Shown piece after piece: positions 9,615 to 18,493 of a DNA stretch of 64,000 bases. Under the pieces are notes generated by a model that was given only the letters and a program-made list of their open reading frames with translations, did no database searches and was not told the DNA's origin. This DNA is from CAZTTG01 sp964615935 (GTDB lineage Bacteria > Planctomycetota > UBA1135 > GCA-002686595): positions 1 to 64,000 of the forward strand of contig CAZTTG010000030.1 in assembly GCA_964615935.1 (NCBI GenBank), read 5' to 3'. Position 1 is the first letter of the stretch, and each line of letters starts with the position of its first letter. The position numbers were made by a program, and so were the translations under genes.

Positions 9615-11186
9615 ATGCTGCTCCACCCCACCTCCTCGACCGGCTCTCCGAGCCGATCGCGTGGCGGAGGTACGCTCGCACTCGGCTGCCTCGCCGCCGC
9701 GGCGCTCGTCGCCGGTCCGCAGCCGCAGGGCGAGCGGGGAGGTGGGGACGCAGGCTCGGTGGCCGGCGAGCAGGCGGACATCCGCTCCGCCCCGACGGTG
9801 CTGGTCGGGCACCGGGACGAGGTGGAGGACGTGGCGTGGTCGGACGATGGGCGTTGGCTCGCGTCGAGCGACGACCGGGGTCGCGTGCTGGTGTGGGACG
9901 GCCGGACGGGAGAGCGTAGGTGGGAGCTGGAGGGGGACCGGGGGATCGTCTTCGCCCTGGCCTTCGCGCCGGGTGGGGCGCTCCTCGCGTCCACGGGCTT
10001 GCTGGGCCAGAGGGTGCGCCTCTGGGACGCGGCCGAGGGCGAGGCCTTGCGCGCCATCGATGTCGGTCGGCCGGTCGTCGCGGTCGCCTTCGCCCCTGAC
10101 GGCCGGGAGCTGGCCGCGGCCTCGATCGAGATCACCGACGAGGGTCACAGCAGCCACGTGGCCCGCTTCGGAGTCGCGGATGGGGAGCCCCTCGAGGGAT
10201 CCTGGGAGATCGAGGGCTGGATCCTCGACCTGGAGTGGTCCCGCGATGGCGAGCAGCTCCTGGCCTGTGACGAGCGGGGCCTCCTGCACCTCATCCATCT
10301 CTCCGGCGCCTCCTCGCCCGAGGCCTTTCGGGGCCACGACGGCCCGATCAACGACCTGGCCCTGGCCCCCGACGGGAGCCGTCTGGCCACGGCCGGCGAC
10401 GACGGCTCGGCCAAGGTCTGGGCCCTTGAGGAGCGGCGGGTCCTGGCCACATTCGAGGGCCACGGCGCGCCGGTCTACGCGGCGACCTTCTCCGAGGACG
10501 GGAGCCGCCTGGCCACGGCGGGCGCCGACTTCACCGTCCGCCTGTGGCCGGCGGAGGGCGGCCCCGAGCACGAGGTCCTCTCGGGGCACATGGACCACGT
10601 GCAGGCCGTGGCCTTTCGAGGGCGGAGCGCGGGGGTGCTGGCCTCGGGCAGCAGCGATGGCACGATCCGGCTGTGGGGCGCCGAGGTCGAGTCCGCTCCG
10701 TGGGCCGGCGCCGAGGTGGCCCTGGGCGAGATCGACGGGGAACGCGTCACCATGGTCCTGCCTCCGGGGCTGGAGGCGCTCGACGAACGGGAGCGCGAGA
10801 CGCTCCACCCCGACGCTGCGCCGACCGACCAGCTCTTCGGCAACCGCAGCCATGCGATCTGCGTGCTCGGCTCGTGGGGACCGGTCCGCCTGGGCGCGGA
10901 CCGCCTCGAGAGCTTCGAGCGGATCCAGGCCGCGAGGATCGAGCGCAAGCACACGCGGGTGAGGTGGCGCAGCCGGGGCCCGATCGAGCTGGCGGGCCAG
11001 AGCTGGATCCGATTCGAGTTCGACCGGCTGCGGGAGGGCACCGAGATCCAGGACGAGATGCTGATCACCTCGGTCGGGGGGCGCCTCCTGAGGATCCACT
11101 TCCAGGTGGCCGGGTACGTGGGGGAGGAGGCGAGGGGGCGGCTGGCAGCCGCCCGGGATTCGATCCGGCTGCCTCCGCCGCGGTGA
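9615..11186 (+). CDS. WD40-repeat propeller protein
   Basis: This 523-residue protein has a basic N-terminus and an Ala/Leu hydrophobic segment (about 20-36), probably an export signal or membrane anchor. Seven WD40-type units follow from about 58 to 360. The best show HxxxV...DG..LA(T/S)..DD..(V/I)..W, for example GHDGPINDLA and GHGAPVYAATF. A C-terminal domain of about 150 residues is not recognised. WD40 propellers act as protein-interaction platforms; no enzyme domain is fused here. It is divergent from the sulfatase-fold gene and 205 bases ahead of the FG-GAP gene. Confidence 0.8.
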   Translation: MLLHPTSSTGSPSRSRGGGTLALGCLAAAALVAGPQPQGERGGGDAGSVAGEQADIRSAPTVLVGHRDEVEDVAWSDDGRWLASSDDRGRVLVWDGRTGERRWELEGDRGIVFALAFAPGGALLASTGLLGQRVRLWDAAEGEALRAIDVGRPVVAVAFAPDGRELAAASIEITDEGHSSHVARFGVADGEPLEGSWEIEGWILDLEWSRDGEQLLACDERGLLHLIHLSGASSPEAFRGHDGPINDLALAPDGSRLATAGDDGSAKVWALEERRVLATFEGHGAPVYAATFSEDGSRLATAGADFTVRLWPAEGGPEHEVLSGHMDHVQAVAFRGRSAGVLASGSSDGTIRLWGAEVESAPWAGAEVALGEIDGERVTMVLPPGLEALDERERETLHPDAAPTDQLFGNRSHAICVLGSWGPVRLGADRLESFERIQAARIERKHTRVRWRSRGPIELAGQSWIRFEFDRLREGTEIQDEMLITSVGGRLLRIHFQVAGYVGEEARGRLAAARDSIRLPPPR

Positions 11187-11391
11187 GCCGGCAGGCGGGC
11201 CGCGGGCTTCGCAGGGGCGCCGCGGGCTGGGAAGGCGGCGGCCTCGGGGCTCGCGCGGAGGCCGCCGGCGGCACCTCGGGGGTTCCCACCCACCCCCCAC
11301 CCTCCCACCCAGGGACCCCCTCCCGTCCGCCTCGGTTACCCTTTGCCCCCCGATTTCCCACTCCCGGCCCCCGGCTCCGTATCCCTCCCCC

Positions 11392-14283
11392 ATGAAGACC
11401 CCCGCCCCGCTCCTCCTCCTCCTGATCGGCCTCCTCGGCCCGGCGCACGCCCAGTGGACCGAGGACGCTCGCGCCCTCCACACCTTCGTCAGCGAGGCCG
11501 AGAGGGATCGCTTCGGGCACGCGGTGGCCGACGCCGGCGACGTGGACGGGGACGGAGCGCGGGACGTGGCGATCGGAGCGCCCCACGATGGCGCGCGCGC
11601 CGGCCGCCTGCTCGTCTTCTCGGGTCGGACCGGCGAGCGGCTTCTCGACGTGGCCGGCGAGGCGGGGGAGCTGCTGGGCTGGTCGATCGCGGGCGGCGGC
11701 GACCTGGACGGCGACGGGCGCGGCGACCTGGTGGTGGGGGCGCCTCGCACGGGCTCGGGCGCCGGGCGGGCGTACGCGATCTCCGGCGCCGACGGCAGCC
11801 GCCTGCACCGCTGGGAGGGGGCGAGCGAGCAGGACGCCTTCGGCGAGGCGGTCGCGATCCCGGGCGACTGGGACGGCGACGGGCGGGCGGACGCGATCGT
11901 CGGGGCCCCGCTGGCCCGGGGGGCCGCCGGCCGCGCCGGGGCGGTACAGGTGCTGTCGGGCGCGGACGGCTCGGTGCTCCTCCGCCTGGAGGGCGCGCGC
12001 GAGGGAGATCGCTTCGGCCATGCGGTGGCCGGCCTCGCCGATGGCGAGGAGCACCTCCTGCTCGTCGGCGCCCCCCACGCGGGCGCGGCGCGAGAGGGAG
12101 CGGTCACCGCGTACCGGGGCGCAAAGGCCGAACCGCGCTTCTCGCTCGAGGGGGACTCCCTCGGAGGGAGGCTGGGCGCCCGCGGCCTGTCGGTGCTGGG
12201 CGACCTGGACGGGGACGGGACCGCGGACCTCTTCGTCCCCCACCCGGACGGCCGCGGCCTCGCCTGGTCGGGAGCCAGCGGCGAGCCCCTCACCCTGGGA
12301 ATGGAGGCCGTCGGCCAGGTGGGAGGCGCGGTCGGAGAGCGGGTCGGCGACGTGGACGGCGACGGTCGCGAGGACCTGATCCTGGGCGCGTGGCTCGACG
12401 ATGCGGGGGGGCCGGGGGCGGGCAGGGCCTGCGTCGTCTCCGGAGCCGACGGGAAGCCCCTGCGCGCGTGGACCGGCGCGCTGGAGGAGGCCCGCCTCGG
12501 CTGGCAGGTCGCCGGCATGGGCGACGTGGACGGCGACGGCGCCGCGGATTTCCTGCTGGCCGCCGGCGGCGCGCTGGCCGGCGGAGAAGGTCGCGCCCGG
12601 GTCCACCTGGTCGCGGGGGGGGCCGACCCCCAGCCGAGCGGGCCCACGATGCTGGAGGCCGAGACCCTGCTGGAGTACGGGCGGCTCCGCGAGGCGGTCG
12701 TGGCCTTCGAGTCCGTGGCCCGGCGGCAGCCGAAGAACGCCTCGGCCTGGTTCCGGCTGGGCTGCACCCTCAAGTCGCTGGGCGAGCTCGAGCGGGCCAT
12801 CGAGGCCCTGGAGCGCGCCCGCGCCTTCCCCCAGATGGAGGGGTCCGCCTGCTACCAGCTCGCCTGCGCCCGGGCGCTCGGAGGAGAGGTGGATCGGGCC
12901 CTCGAGCTCCTGCACGCGGCGGTCGACCTGGGCTTCGACGACACCGAGCGGCTCCTGCGCGATCCGGAGCTCGAGAGCCTGCACGCGGACCCGCGCTTCG
13001 ACGCCTTCCGCCCGGTCTCGACCGACACCTTCCTGCCCATCCGGGAGAACCCCAGGATCATCCACAGCTGGATCGGCGAGGCCGGGGGCGACGTCTTCGG
13101 CTGGGTCGTCGCCAACGCGGGGGACCTGGACCGGGACGGCGCCGACGACGCGATCATGGGCGCGCCCTACCACCAGGTCGAGAACAACCCCGCGGGGCGC
13201 TTCTACGCCTTCTCGGGGAAGTCCGGCGAGGCGCTCTTCACGGTGACGGGCGACGTGGACGAGTACCTGGGCATGGCGGTGGCGCCCGCCGGGGACGTGG
13301 ACGGCGACGGGGTGCCCGACGTCATCGCCGGCGCTCCGCGCATGCTGCGCGGCACGGGCAAGGCCTACGTCTACTCCGGCGAGGACGGCTCGACCCTCCT
13401 GGTGCTCGAGGGCGAGAACCACAACGACGCCTTCGGCGAGCACGTCTTCGGGCCGGGCGACATCGACGGCGACGGCCAGGCCGACCTCCTGGTCGCCGCG
13501 CCCATGGACGAGACCAACGGCCCCACCTCGGGGAGGGTCTACGGCTTCTCGGGCGCGGACGGCTCGCAGCTCTTCGCGGTCGAGGGGGCCGCCATCGGCA
13601 ACGGCTTCGGCTCGGGCATCGGCGGCCTGGTCCGCGGCCCGCACCGACTCCTGGTGGTCGGCTCCCACAACTACGGGGAGCAGCGACGCGGCCTGGTGCG
13701 CGTCTATCGCCTGGTGGGGACCACCCCCGAGCCCTTCTTCGAGGTCGAGCCCGACGACACCAGCGTCGCCCTGGGCCGCTTCTTCGTCGGGGTCGTGGGA
13801 GACGTGGACGGCGACGGCACGCCCGACGTGTACGCCGCGGACTACATGAACAAGGCCCCCGGCAGCGAGGGACCCCTGTCCACCGGCCGGGCCTTCGTTC
13901 ACTCGGGCCGGGACGGCTCCCGCATCCACACCCTGACCGGCTTCGCCGGCAGCGAGGGCTTCGGCACCGGCCAGGCGAGCTGCGGCGACGCCAACGGGGA
14001 CGGGCACGACGACCTGATCATCGGCGCCTGGACCCACGGCGAGCACGTCGAGCTCGGCGGCAAGGCCTACCTGATCTCGGGCAAGGACGGATCGGTGCTC
14101 CTCGCCTTCACCGGCGGCCGCGAGGGCTGCGCCTTTGGCTACGACACCGCCGGCATGGGAGACGTGGACGGGGACGGGAGCATCGACTTCCTGATCAGCG
14201 CGGCGTGGAGCTCGGACGGCGGGCCCCGCTCCGGGCGGGTCTACCTGCTGTCGGGCGAGCTGCCCGAAGAGAGCTCGGACTGA
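11392..14283 (+). CDS. Secreted FG-GAP repeat protein with a central TPR-like segment
   Basis: This 963-residue protein has a clear signal peptide (MKTPAPLLLLL to AHAQ). It contains two blocks of FG-GAP/integrin-alpha-like repeats, each with a calcium-binding DxDGDG core such as DVDGDGARDVAIGAP, flanking a helical segment at about 420-545. The helical part looks like TPR (AETLLEYGRLREAVVAFE, then RLGCTLKSLGELERAIEALE). FG-GAP repeats fold as beta-propellers that bind Ca2+ and ligands outside the cell, and they are abundant in planctomycetes. The C-terminus ends soon after the last repeat, with no sorting domain seen. It converges on the PAP2 gene with only 24 bases between stops. Confidence 0.85.
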   Translation: MKTPAPLLLLLIGLLGPAHAQWTEDARALHTFVSEAERDRFGHAVADAGDVDGDGARDVAIGAPHDGARAGRLLVFSGRTGERLLDVAGEAGELLGWSIAGGGDLDGDGRGDLVVGAPRTGSGAGRAYAISGADGSRLHRWEGASEQDAFGEAVAIPGDWDGDGRADAIVGAPLARGAAGRAGAVQVLSGADGSVLLRLEGAREGDRFGHAVAGLADGEEHLLLVGAPHAGAAREGAVTAYRGAKAEPRFSLEGDSLGGRLGARGLSVLGDLDGDGTADLFVPHPDGRGLAWSGASGEPLTLGMEAVGQVGGAVGERVGDVDGDGREDLILGAWLDDAGGPGAGRACVVSGADGKPLRAWTGALEEARLGWQVAGMGDVDGDGAADFLLAAGGALAGGEGRARVHLVAGGADPQPSGPTMLEAETLLEYGRLREAVVAFESVARRQPKNASAWFRLGCTLKSLGELERAIEALERARAFPQMEGSACYQLACARALGGEVDRALELLHAAVDLGFDDTERLLRDPELESLHADPRFDAFRPVSTDTFLPIRENPRIIHSWIGEAGGDVFGWVVANAGDLDRDGADDAIMGAPYHQVENNPAGRFYAFSGKSGEALFTVTGDVDEYLGMAVAPAGDVDGDGVPDVIAGAPRMLRGTGKAYVYSGEDGSTLLVLEGENHNDAFGEHVFGPGDIDGDGQADLLVAAPMDETNGPTSGRVYGFSGADGSQLFAVEGAAIGNGFGSGIGGLVRGPHRLLVVGSHNYGEQRRGLVRVYRLVGTTPEPFFEVEPDDTSVALGRFFVGVVGDVDGDGTPDVYAADYMNKAPGSEGPLSTGRAFVHSGRDGSRIHTLTGFAGSEGFGTGQASCGDANGDGHDDLIIGAWTHGEHVELGGKAYLISGKDGSVLLAFTGGREGCAFGYDTAGMGDVDGDGSIDFLISAAWSSDGGPRSGRVYLLSGELPEESSD

Positions 14284-14307
14284 TCCCCGCCTCGGGGCCG
14301 CGCTCGC

Positions 14308-14925
14308 TCAGAAGCTCACGCTCAGCCCGAACACCAGTCGGTCGGCCTCCACCTGGGGTCCGACCCGCCAGATCGCACCGCCGCGGCCATAGATGCCCTC
14401 CCGCCCGCGCTCGGTCTCGCCGAAGTGGGCGTTCCAGATCCAGTTCGTCAGGAAGACCCCCAGGAAGGCGCCCGCGGCCACGTCCGAAGCGTAGTGCCGA
14501 TCGGCCTCGACCCGGTTGTAGGCCACGTAGGCGGCGGGGGCGTAGAACAGGTAGCCGAGCTTCGTGTCGCCGCGGTCCTCGAGGTAGCGCGCGAGCAGCG
14601 TGGCCGCGTTGAAGGCGAAGGAGGCGTGTCCCGAGGGGAACGGGCGGCGGCTGGCGCCCTCGGGTCGCCGGCGACCGGTGGTCCCCTTGAGGACCGAGGT
14701 CAAGAGCCCCGTGGCGACGATGGACTCCGCCACCACCTCGAGGGTCTCGCCCCGATCGCCCCGGGCCCACTCCCATCCGCCCGCGGCCGCGGCCAGGGCC
14801 GCCATGCCGAGCCCGGCCCCGTCCCCGAGCGCCGTGACCCGGTCCCGCTGGTCGCCGGCGCGGCCGAAGCGCTCGTCGAAGGCGAAGAAGAGCGGCGTGG
14901 CGAGGAGGAGCCCCGCGGCCGGCAC
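14308..14925 (-). CDS. PAP2-family membrane phosphatase, 5' end apparently lost
   Basis: The 205-residue frame carries the three acid-phosphatase signatures of the PAP2 superfamily: KGTTGRRRP, PSGH (in RRPFPSGHASFAF) and NRVEADRHYASDV. It is therefore a lipid-phosphate or diphosphate phosphatase of the membrane or periplasm. The only start in frame is a GTG at 14925. In-frame sequence upstream still looks protein-like (DWTHWGAGLEQQLERREQW), so the true N-terminus, including a signal peptide, appears to be missing. Just upstream the coding signal changes frame into an S41-peptidase-like leader. Enzyme class is secure; whether this copy is functional is doubtful. Confidence 0.75.
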   Translation of the reverse strand: MPAAGLLLATPLFFAFDERFGRAGDQRDRVTALGDGAGLGMAALAAAAGGWEWARGDRGETLEVVAESIVATGLLTSVLKGTTGRRRPEGASRRPFPSGHASFAFNAATLLARYLEDRGDTKLGYLFYAPAAYVAYNRVEADRHYASDVAAGAFLGVFLTNWIWNAHFGETERGREGIYGRGGAIWRVGPQVEADRLVFGLSVSF

Positions 14926-15002
14926 CCACTGCTCGCGCCGCTCGAGCTGCTGCTCCAGGCCCGCGCCCCAGTGCGTCCAGTCCCCGTGCCGCGCGCCGCG
15001 CC

Positions 15003-15319
15003 CCCTCGCCCTTCGCCAGCGGGCGCACCGACGCGTGCCCGTCGCGCAATCGCGCCAGGAGGCGCCACAGGAGGGCGTGGTGCTCCTCGTCGGTCTCGAC
15101 CGCCTTGGCCGCCTTGAGCATCTCCTTGGACACCTTCTTCCAGTCGATGTCCTTCACGCGGAAGAAGTGCCCGCACTGCTTCTCGAGCGCCTCCAGGGCG
15201 AAGCGCACGTCGGCGACGTAGTCGACGTCCTGCACGGGGCGGGCGGCGAGGGCCGGGAGGGCGAGGAGGGCGCCCAGGAGGGGCGCCGCCAGCGGGGATC
15301 GGGGGGCTCGAGGCTTCAT
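15003..15319 (-). pseudogene. Truncated N-terminal part of an S41-like (tail-specific) protease
   Basis: An ATG at 15319 opens a convincing signal peptide followed by a helical region of about 75 residues (EALEKQCGHFF, DIDWKKVSKEMLKAAK). It ends in LLARLRDGHASVRPLAKGEG. The DGHASV motif after a helical bundle is the hallmark of the leader of S41 proteases, but no PDZ or catalytic domain follows. Beyond about 15002 this frame turns into Arg/Ala/Gly-rich nonsense while the PAP2 protein continues in the +1 frame. It is either a deletion-fusion of two genes or an assembly or base error. Confidence 0.6.
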
Positions 15320-15384
15320 GCCGGCATTCTCACCCGAGCGCCGAGCAGCGCGCGACTAGAATCTCCGGTCCCGAGGAGTGCGAC

Positions 15385-15870
15385 ATGAGCGAGCCCCGCT
15401 ACACCCGCCATCACCTGGACCTGGACCAACTGCCGCTGCTCACCAACCCCTGGCGGGCGCTCTCGGCGCGCGCGGTCGCGCTCGGCTGGATCCGGCTGAC
15501 CGACGGGCAGGGCTACACCTTCACCCACAGCCACGCCGAGCAGGAGGAGGTCTACGCGGCCCTCGAGGGGGAGGGCCTGCTGTGGGTCGACGGCGAGGAG
15601 ATCCCCCTGCGTCGCGGCGACCACGTCCGGGTGGCGCCGCCGGCTCGTCGCGCGCTGAAGGCGGCCGAGGGCTGCGACCTCCTGGTGCTCTGCGCTGGCG
15701 CCGTGCCGGCGGACTATCCCCGGCACGAGAACGCGCGCTACCTGATCGACGACGGCACGCCGCACTACGAGGACGTCCCCCCGTGGTACGCGGGAGACGA
15801 GGACGTGCGCCGCCGCAACGCCGAGCTGCGCGAGCGCATGGAGCGCTCCCGCGCGCGGCGCAAGGACTAG
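15385..15870 (+). CDS. Single-domain cupin protein
   Basis: This 161-residue cytosolic protein has one cupin barrel at about 40-110. The first metal-binding motif is visible as HSHAEQEEVY (two His and a Glu), with RRGDHVRVAPPARRAL forming the second half. Such small cupins often bind a metal and act as sugar isomerases, dioxygenases or sensors; nothing specific can be assigned. GAGGAG lies 8-13 bases before the ATG. Its TAG stop shares the bases CTAG with the convergent downstream gene, so no separate terminator fits between them. Confidence 0.75.
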   Translation: MSEPRYTRHHLDLDQLPLLTNPWRALSARAVALGWIRLTDGQGYTFTHSHAEQEEVYAALEGEGLLWVDGEEIPLRRGDHVRVAPPARRALKAAEGCDLLVLCAGAVPADYPRHENARYLIDDGTPHYEDVPPWYAGDEDVRRRNAELRERMERSRARRKD

Positions 15871-17420
15871 CCGTCCCCCCCCAGCACCTCCCGCAGGGCG
15901 CGGTACTTGGGCGCGTCCCGCGCCGGCTGGTCCTGCCACTCCAGCGCGCCCCAGCTCCCGTACTGGGAGGGGAGGCCGCAGGAGCTGAAGGCCTGGAAGG
16001 CGCCGCCGCCCAGCGCGCTCCAGCGACCGAGGTAGTCGAGGTAGAGCGCGCGCATGCGCGGGTGGCGGTTGGCGGCGAAGAAGAGCGCCATCAGGGTCGG
16101 ATCGGACTGCCAGGAGCCGACCCCCACCAGGTGCTGGCCCCCCTCGTAGGCGAGGAGCCCGAGCCCGCGCCGTCGGGCCTCGCCGCGGTTGGTGGCGATC
16201 CTCGAGGCCACCTCGTCCAGGTGGAGCGCGCACTCGTCCAGGACCTCGTCGACGCTCATCTGCACGGTCGCGACCGCGTGGGCCGGCGTGCCCAGGTGTC
16301 CGCCGAAGTAGGGCGCCACCGCCAGGGCGTCGGCGCGCATCCAGGCATCCTGGAAGTCCATCACCTGGATCCCGGTCCAGGGGTTGGCGCTCTGGGAGGC
16401 GAGCACGCGCACCAGGCGATCGGAGGCGGCGCCGAAGACGCCCTCCCAGATGGCGAAGATCTCCACCGAGCGCAACGACTGGTAGAAGAGCCGCGCCTGG
16501 TAGGGGTCCGACGAGAGGCCCAGGGCCAGGCCCCGCTCCTGGCACCAGTCGCCCTGGGCGAACTGGCCGTTCCAGACCTCGTTGGAGTACTCGACGAAGA
16601 CCGAGAGCTCGGGGTCGAGCCGCGCCCGCACCATCTCGGCGAAGCGGCGCACGTAGTTGTCGTCGGCCTTGTGGGGCATGCAGAACCAGGGGTCCGCGTC
16701 CAGCCGGTTGGCGACGTCGATCATGTGCTCGAGCGCCACGCCCCGCTCGGTGGCCTGCGAGAAGTAGTCGAGCGCCGCCCTCCGCGACCAGCGCCCGCTG
16801 ACCGAGCCGTTGGTGCGCTGCCAGTCCATGAAGCGCAGGCCGCCGAATCCCTCCAGGCGCTCCAGGAACAGGGGATGGAAGACCTGGGCCTGAAAGCTCT
16901 GCTCGAAGCCGGGCATGATGACCCGGATGTCGCGCACCGGATCGGCGGGATCGCTCGCCACGATCTTGAGATAGATGCCGCCGCTGGCGGGGCTGACCTG
17001 GATCCGGATGAGGCCCGGCTCCTGGGAGATCGTGTGCGCGTCGAAGCCGAGCTCGATCGCTCCGCTGCCCTCGTACAGGCAGGTGTAGACGCCGCCGGGG
17101 TAGTGCCCGTTCAGGTCCCGGCACATCAGGGTCCCGGCCGCCTGATCGGGCTTCAGCAGGGGCCAGCCCTGCGGCGTGAGCTCCAGCACCTCGCCGGTGT
17201 TCCAGGGCCCGCCCACGGGCTTCTGGGGAATCCACGCGCGGGCGTGACGGAACACGTCCACGAAGACCCACTGGCTGCTCCAGTCGGCAACGCCCGCGAG
17301 GTTGAGGCCCAGGGCCGGGGGCTCGGGTGGATCCTGGGAGGGCGGGGCCGACGAGCAGGGAACGGCGGCGCAGGCGATCGCCAGGGCGCGCAGGATCAGG
17401 CGGTTTCTCCTCTTCTGCAT
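15867..17420 (-). CDS. Secreted glycoside-hydrolase-like protein (TIM-barrel fold)
   Basis: This 517-residue protein starts with a basic, hydrophobic signal sequence and then Ser/Pro-rich sequence. The region from about 190 onward resembles clan GH-A enzymes: VEYSNEVWNGQF supplies an Asn-Glu pair typical of the acid/base, and LLAYEGGQHL supplies a second Glu that could be the nucleophile. The N-terminal 150 residues are beta-rich and may be a carbohydrate-binding module. No characterised family is recognised with certainty. It overlaps the convergent cupin gene by 4 bases and is divergent from a zinc-ribbon gene. Confidence 0.6.
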   Translation of the reverse strand: MQKRRNRLILRALAIACAAVPCSSAPPSQDPPEPPALGLNLAGVADWSSQWVFVDVFRHARAWIPQKPVGGPWNTGEVLELTPQGWPLLKPDQAAGTLMCRDLNGHYPGGVYTCLYEGSGAIELGFDAHTISQEPGLIRIQVSPASGGIYLKIVASDPADPVRDIRVIMPGFEQSFQAQVFHPLFLERLEGFGGLRFMDWQRTNGSVSGRWSRRAALDYFSQATERGVALEHMIDVANRLDADPWFCMPHKADDNYVRRFAEMVRARLDPELSVFVEYSNEVWNGQFAQGDWCQERGLALGLSSDPYQARLFYQSLRSVEIFAIWEGVFGAASDRLVRVLASQSANPWTGIQVMDFQDAWMRADALAVAPYFGGHLGTPAHAVATVQMSVDEVLDECALHLDEVASRIATNRGEARRRGLGLLAYEGGQHLVGVGSWQSDPTLMALFFAANRHPRMRALYLDYLGRWSALGGGAFQAFSSCGLPSQYGSWGALEWQDQPARDAPKYRALREVLGGDG

Positions 17421-17546
17421 GCCGCCATTCTAGCCGCGTGGGGACATTCGGGCGCCGCGCCCCCGGCTGCGTTGCCGCCCGCCGCTGCGGAGGCTAGCTT
17501 GGGCGCGGCGATGAATGTCGCCGCGCTCCCCGCGTAGGAAGTCAGC

Positions 17547-18488
17547 ATGCCCGCCCCGCCGCCGCCCCCCGCCGCCACCGGTGACCTCGAGATCACCTGC
17601 CAGACCTGCGGGGCGAGGATCGTGGTCGAGGCTCGCCTGCGCACGGCCGAGTGCCCCTACTGCGCCTCGCACTCGGTGGTGGAGCGTCCGCCCTCCCCCG
17701 ACCGACCCGAGCCGGCCTTCGTCCTGGCCTTCACCGTGGAGCGGGAGCGGGCCAGCGCCCGCCTGGGCGCCTGGCTGAAGAGCCGCGGGCTCTTCGCGCA
17801 CTCCGGGCTCAAGCAGGCGGTGGTGGGGAGCACCCGGGGCGTCTACCTGCCGGCCTACCTCTATGGCGCGCGGGCGCGGGCCGACTATCGGGCCCAGATC
17901 GGTGAGAACTACACGGAGACCGAGACCTACACCACCACCGACTCGAAGGGCAAGTCGGTCACGCGCACGCGCACGGTCGTCAAGACCGAGTGGCGCTCCC
18001 TCTCGGGATTGCGCGATTCCTACGTGCTCGACGTGGTGGTGACCGCCTCGCGGGGCGTGCCCAACCAGGAGCTCGAGGCCATCGAGCCTTTCGACCTGCG
18101 GGCCCTGCGCCGCTACAGCCCGGCCCTCCTGTCGGGCTGGATTGCCGAGGAGCCCTCGCTCCTGCGCGAGCAGTGCGTGGCCCAGGCCCACGGCGAGGCC
18201 GAGGACGGGATCGGCCGCGAGCTGGACGGCTTCATGCCCGGGGACAGCCACCGGGCCCTCGAGTACCGGGTCGCCGTGGAGGACGAGACCGCCGACCTGG
18301 TGCTCCTGCCCTTGTGGGTCTTCGCGGTCCGCTACGCCGAGGACAAGCCCCCCGTGCGAATCCTCCTGAACGGGCAGACCGGCAGCATCGGCGGCCGGGT
18401 GCCCCTCTCGGCCATCAAGATCACCCTGGCGATCCTCTTCGTCCTGACCCTGGTCGCGGCCCTGGTGCTGGTGCTCTCCCGGAGCTGA
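17547..18488 (+). CDS. Zinc-ribbon protein with C-terminal membrane anchor (first of a pair)
   Basis: This 313-residue protein has an N-terminal zinc ribbon (CQTCG at about 18-22, CPYC about 18 residues later) and a central domain of about 200 residues of unknown function. One C-terminal transmembrane helix (about 288-310) ends in basic residues. The central domain contains a Thr/Lys/Arg-rich insertion (TETETYTTTDSKGKSV). The next gene has the same layout, so the two are paralogues 5 bases apart and probably cotranscribed. They may form a heteromeric complex on the inner membrane, with ribbons in the cytoplasm. Function is not known. Confidence 0.65.
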   Translation: MPAPPPPPAATGDLEITCQTCGARIVVEARLRTAECPYCASHSVVERPPSPDRPEPAFVLAFTVERERASARLGAWLKSRGLFAHSGLKQAVVGSTRGVYLPAYLYGARARADYRAQIGENYTETETYTTTDSKGKSVTRTRTVVKTEWRSLSGLRDSYVLDVVVTASRGVPNQELEAIEPFDLRALRRYSPALLSGWIAEEPSLLREQCVAQAHGEAEDGIGRELDGFMPGDSHRALEYRVAVEDETADLVLLPLWVFAVRYAEDKPPVRILLNGQTGSIGGRVPLSAIKITLAILFVLTLVAALVLVLSRS

Positions 18489-18493
18489 TCCCC

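Noticed and set aside
9471..12800. Very long minus-strand reading frame (to 12800) continuing upstream of the sulfatase-fold gene
   Set aside because: Only the part below 9470 is protein-like. The rest is Arg/Pro/Ser-rich, lies antisense to the WD40 and FG-GAP genes and is explained by high GC content.
11065..14046. Antisense reading frame of 993 codons opposite the FG-GAP gene
   Set aside because: It is the shadow of the repeated DVDGDG codons, with Gly/Ala/Val-rich composition and no recognisable domain; the plus-strand gene has the signal peptide and motifs.
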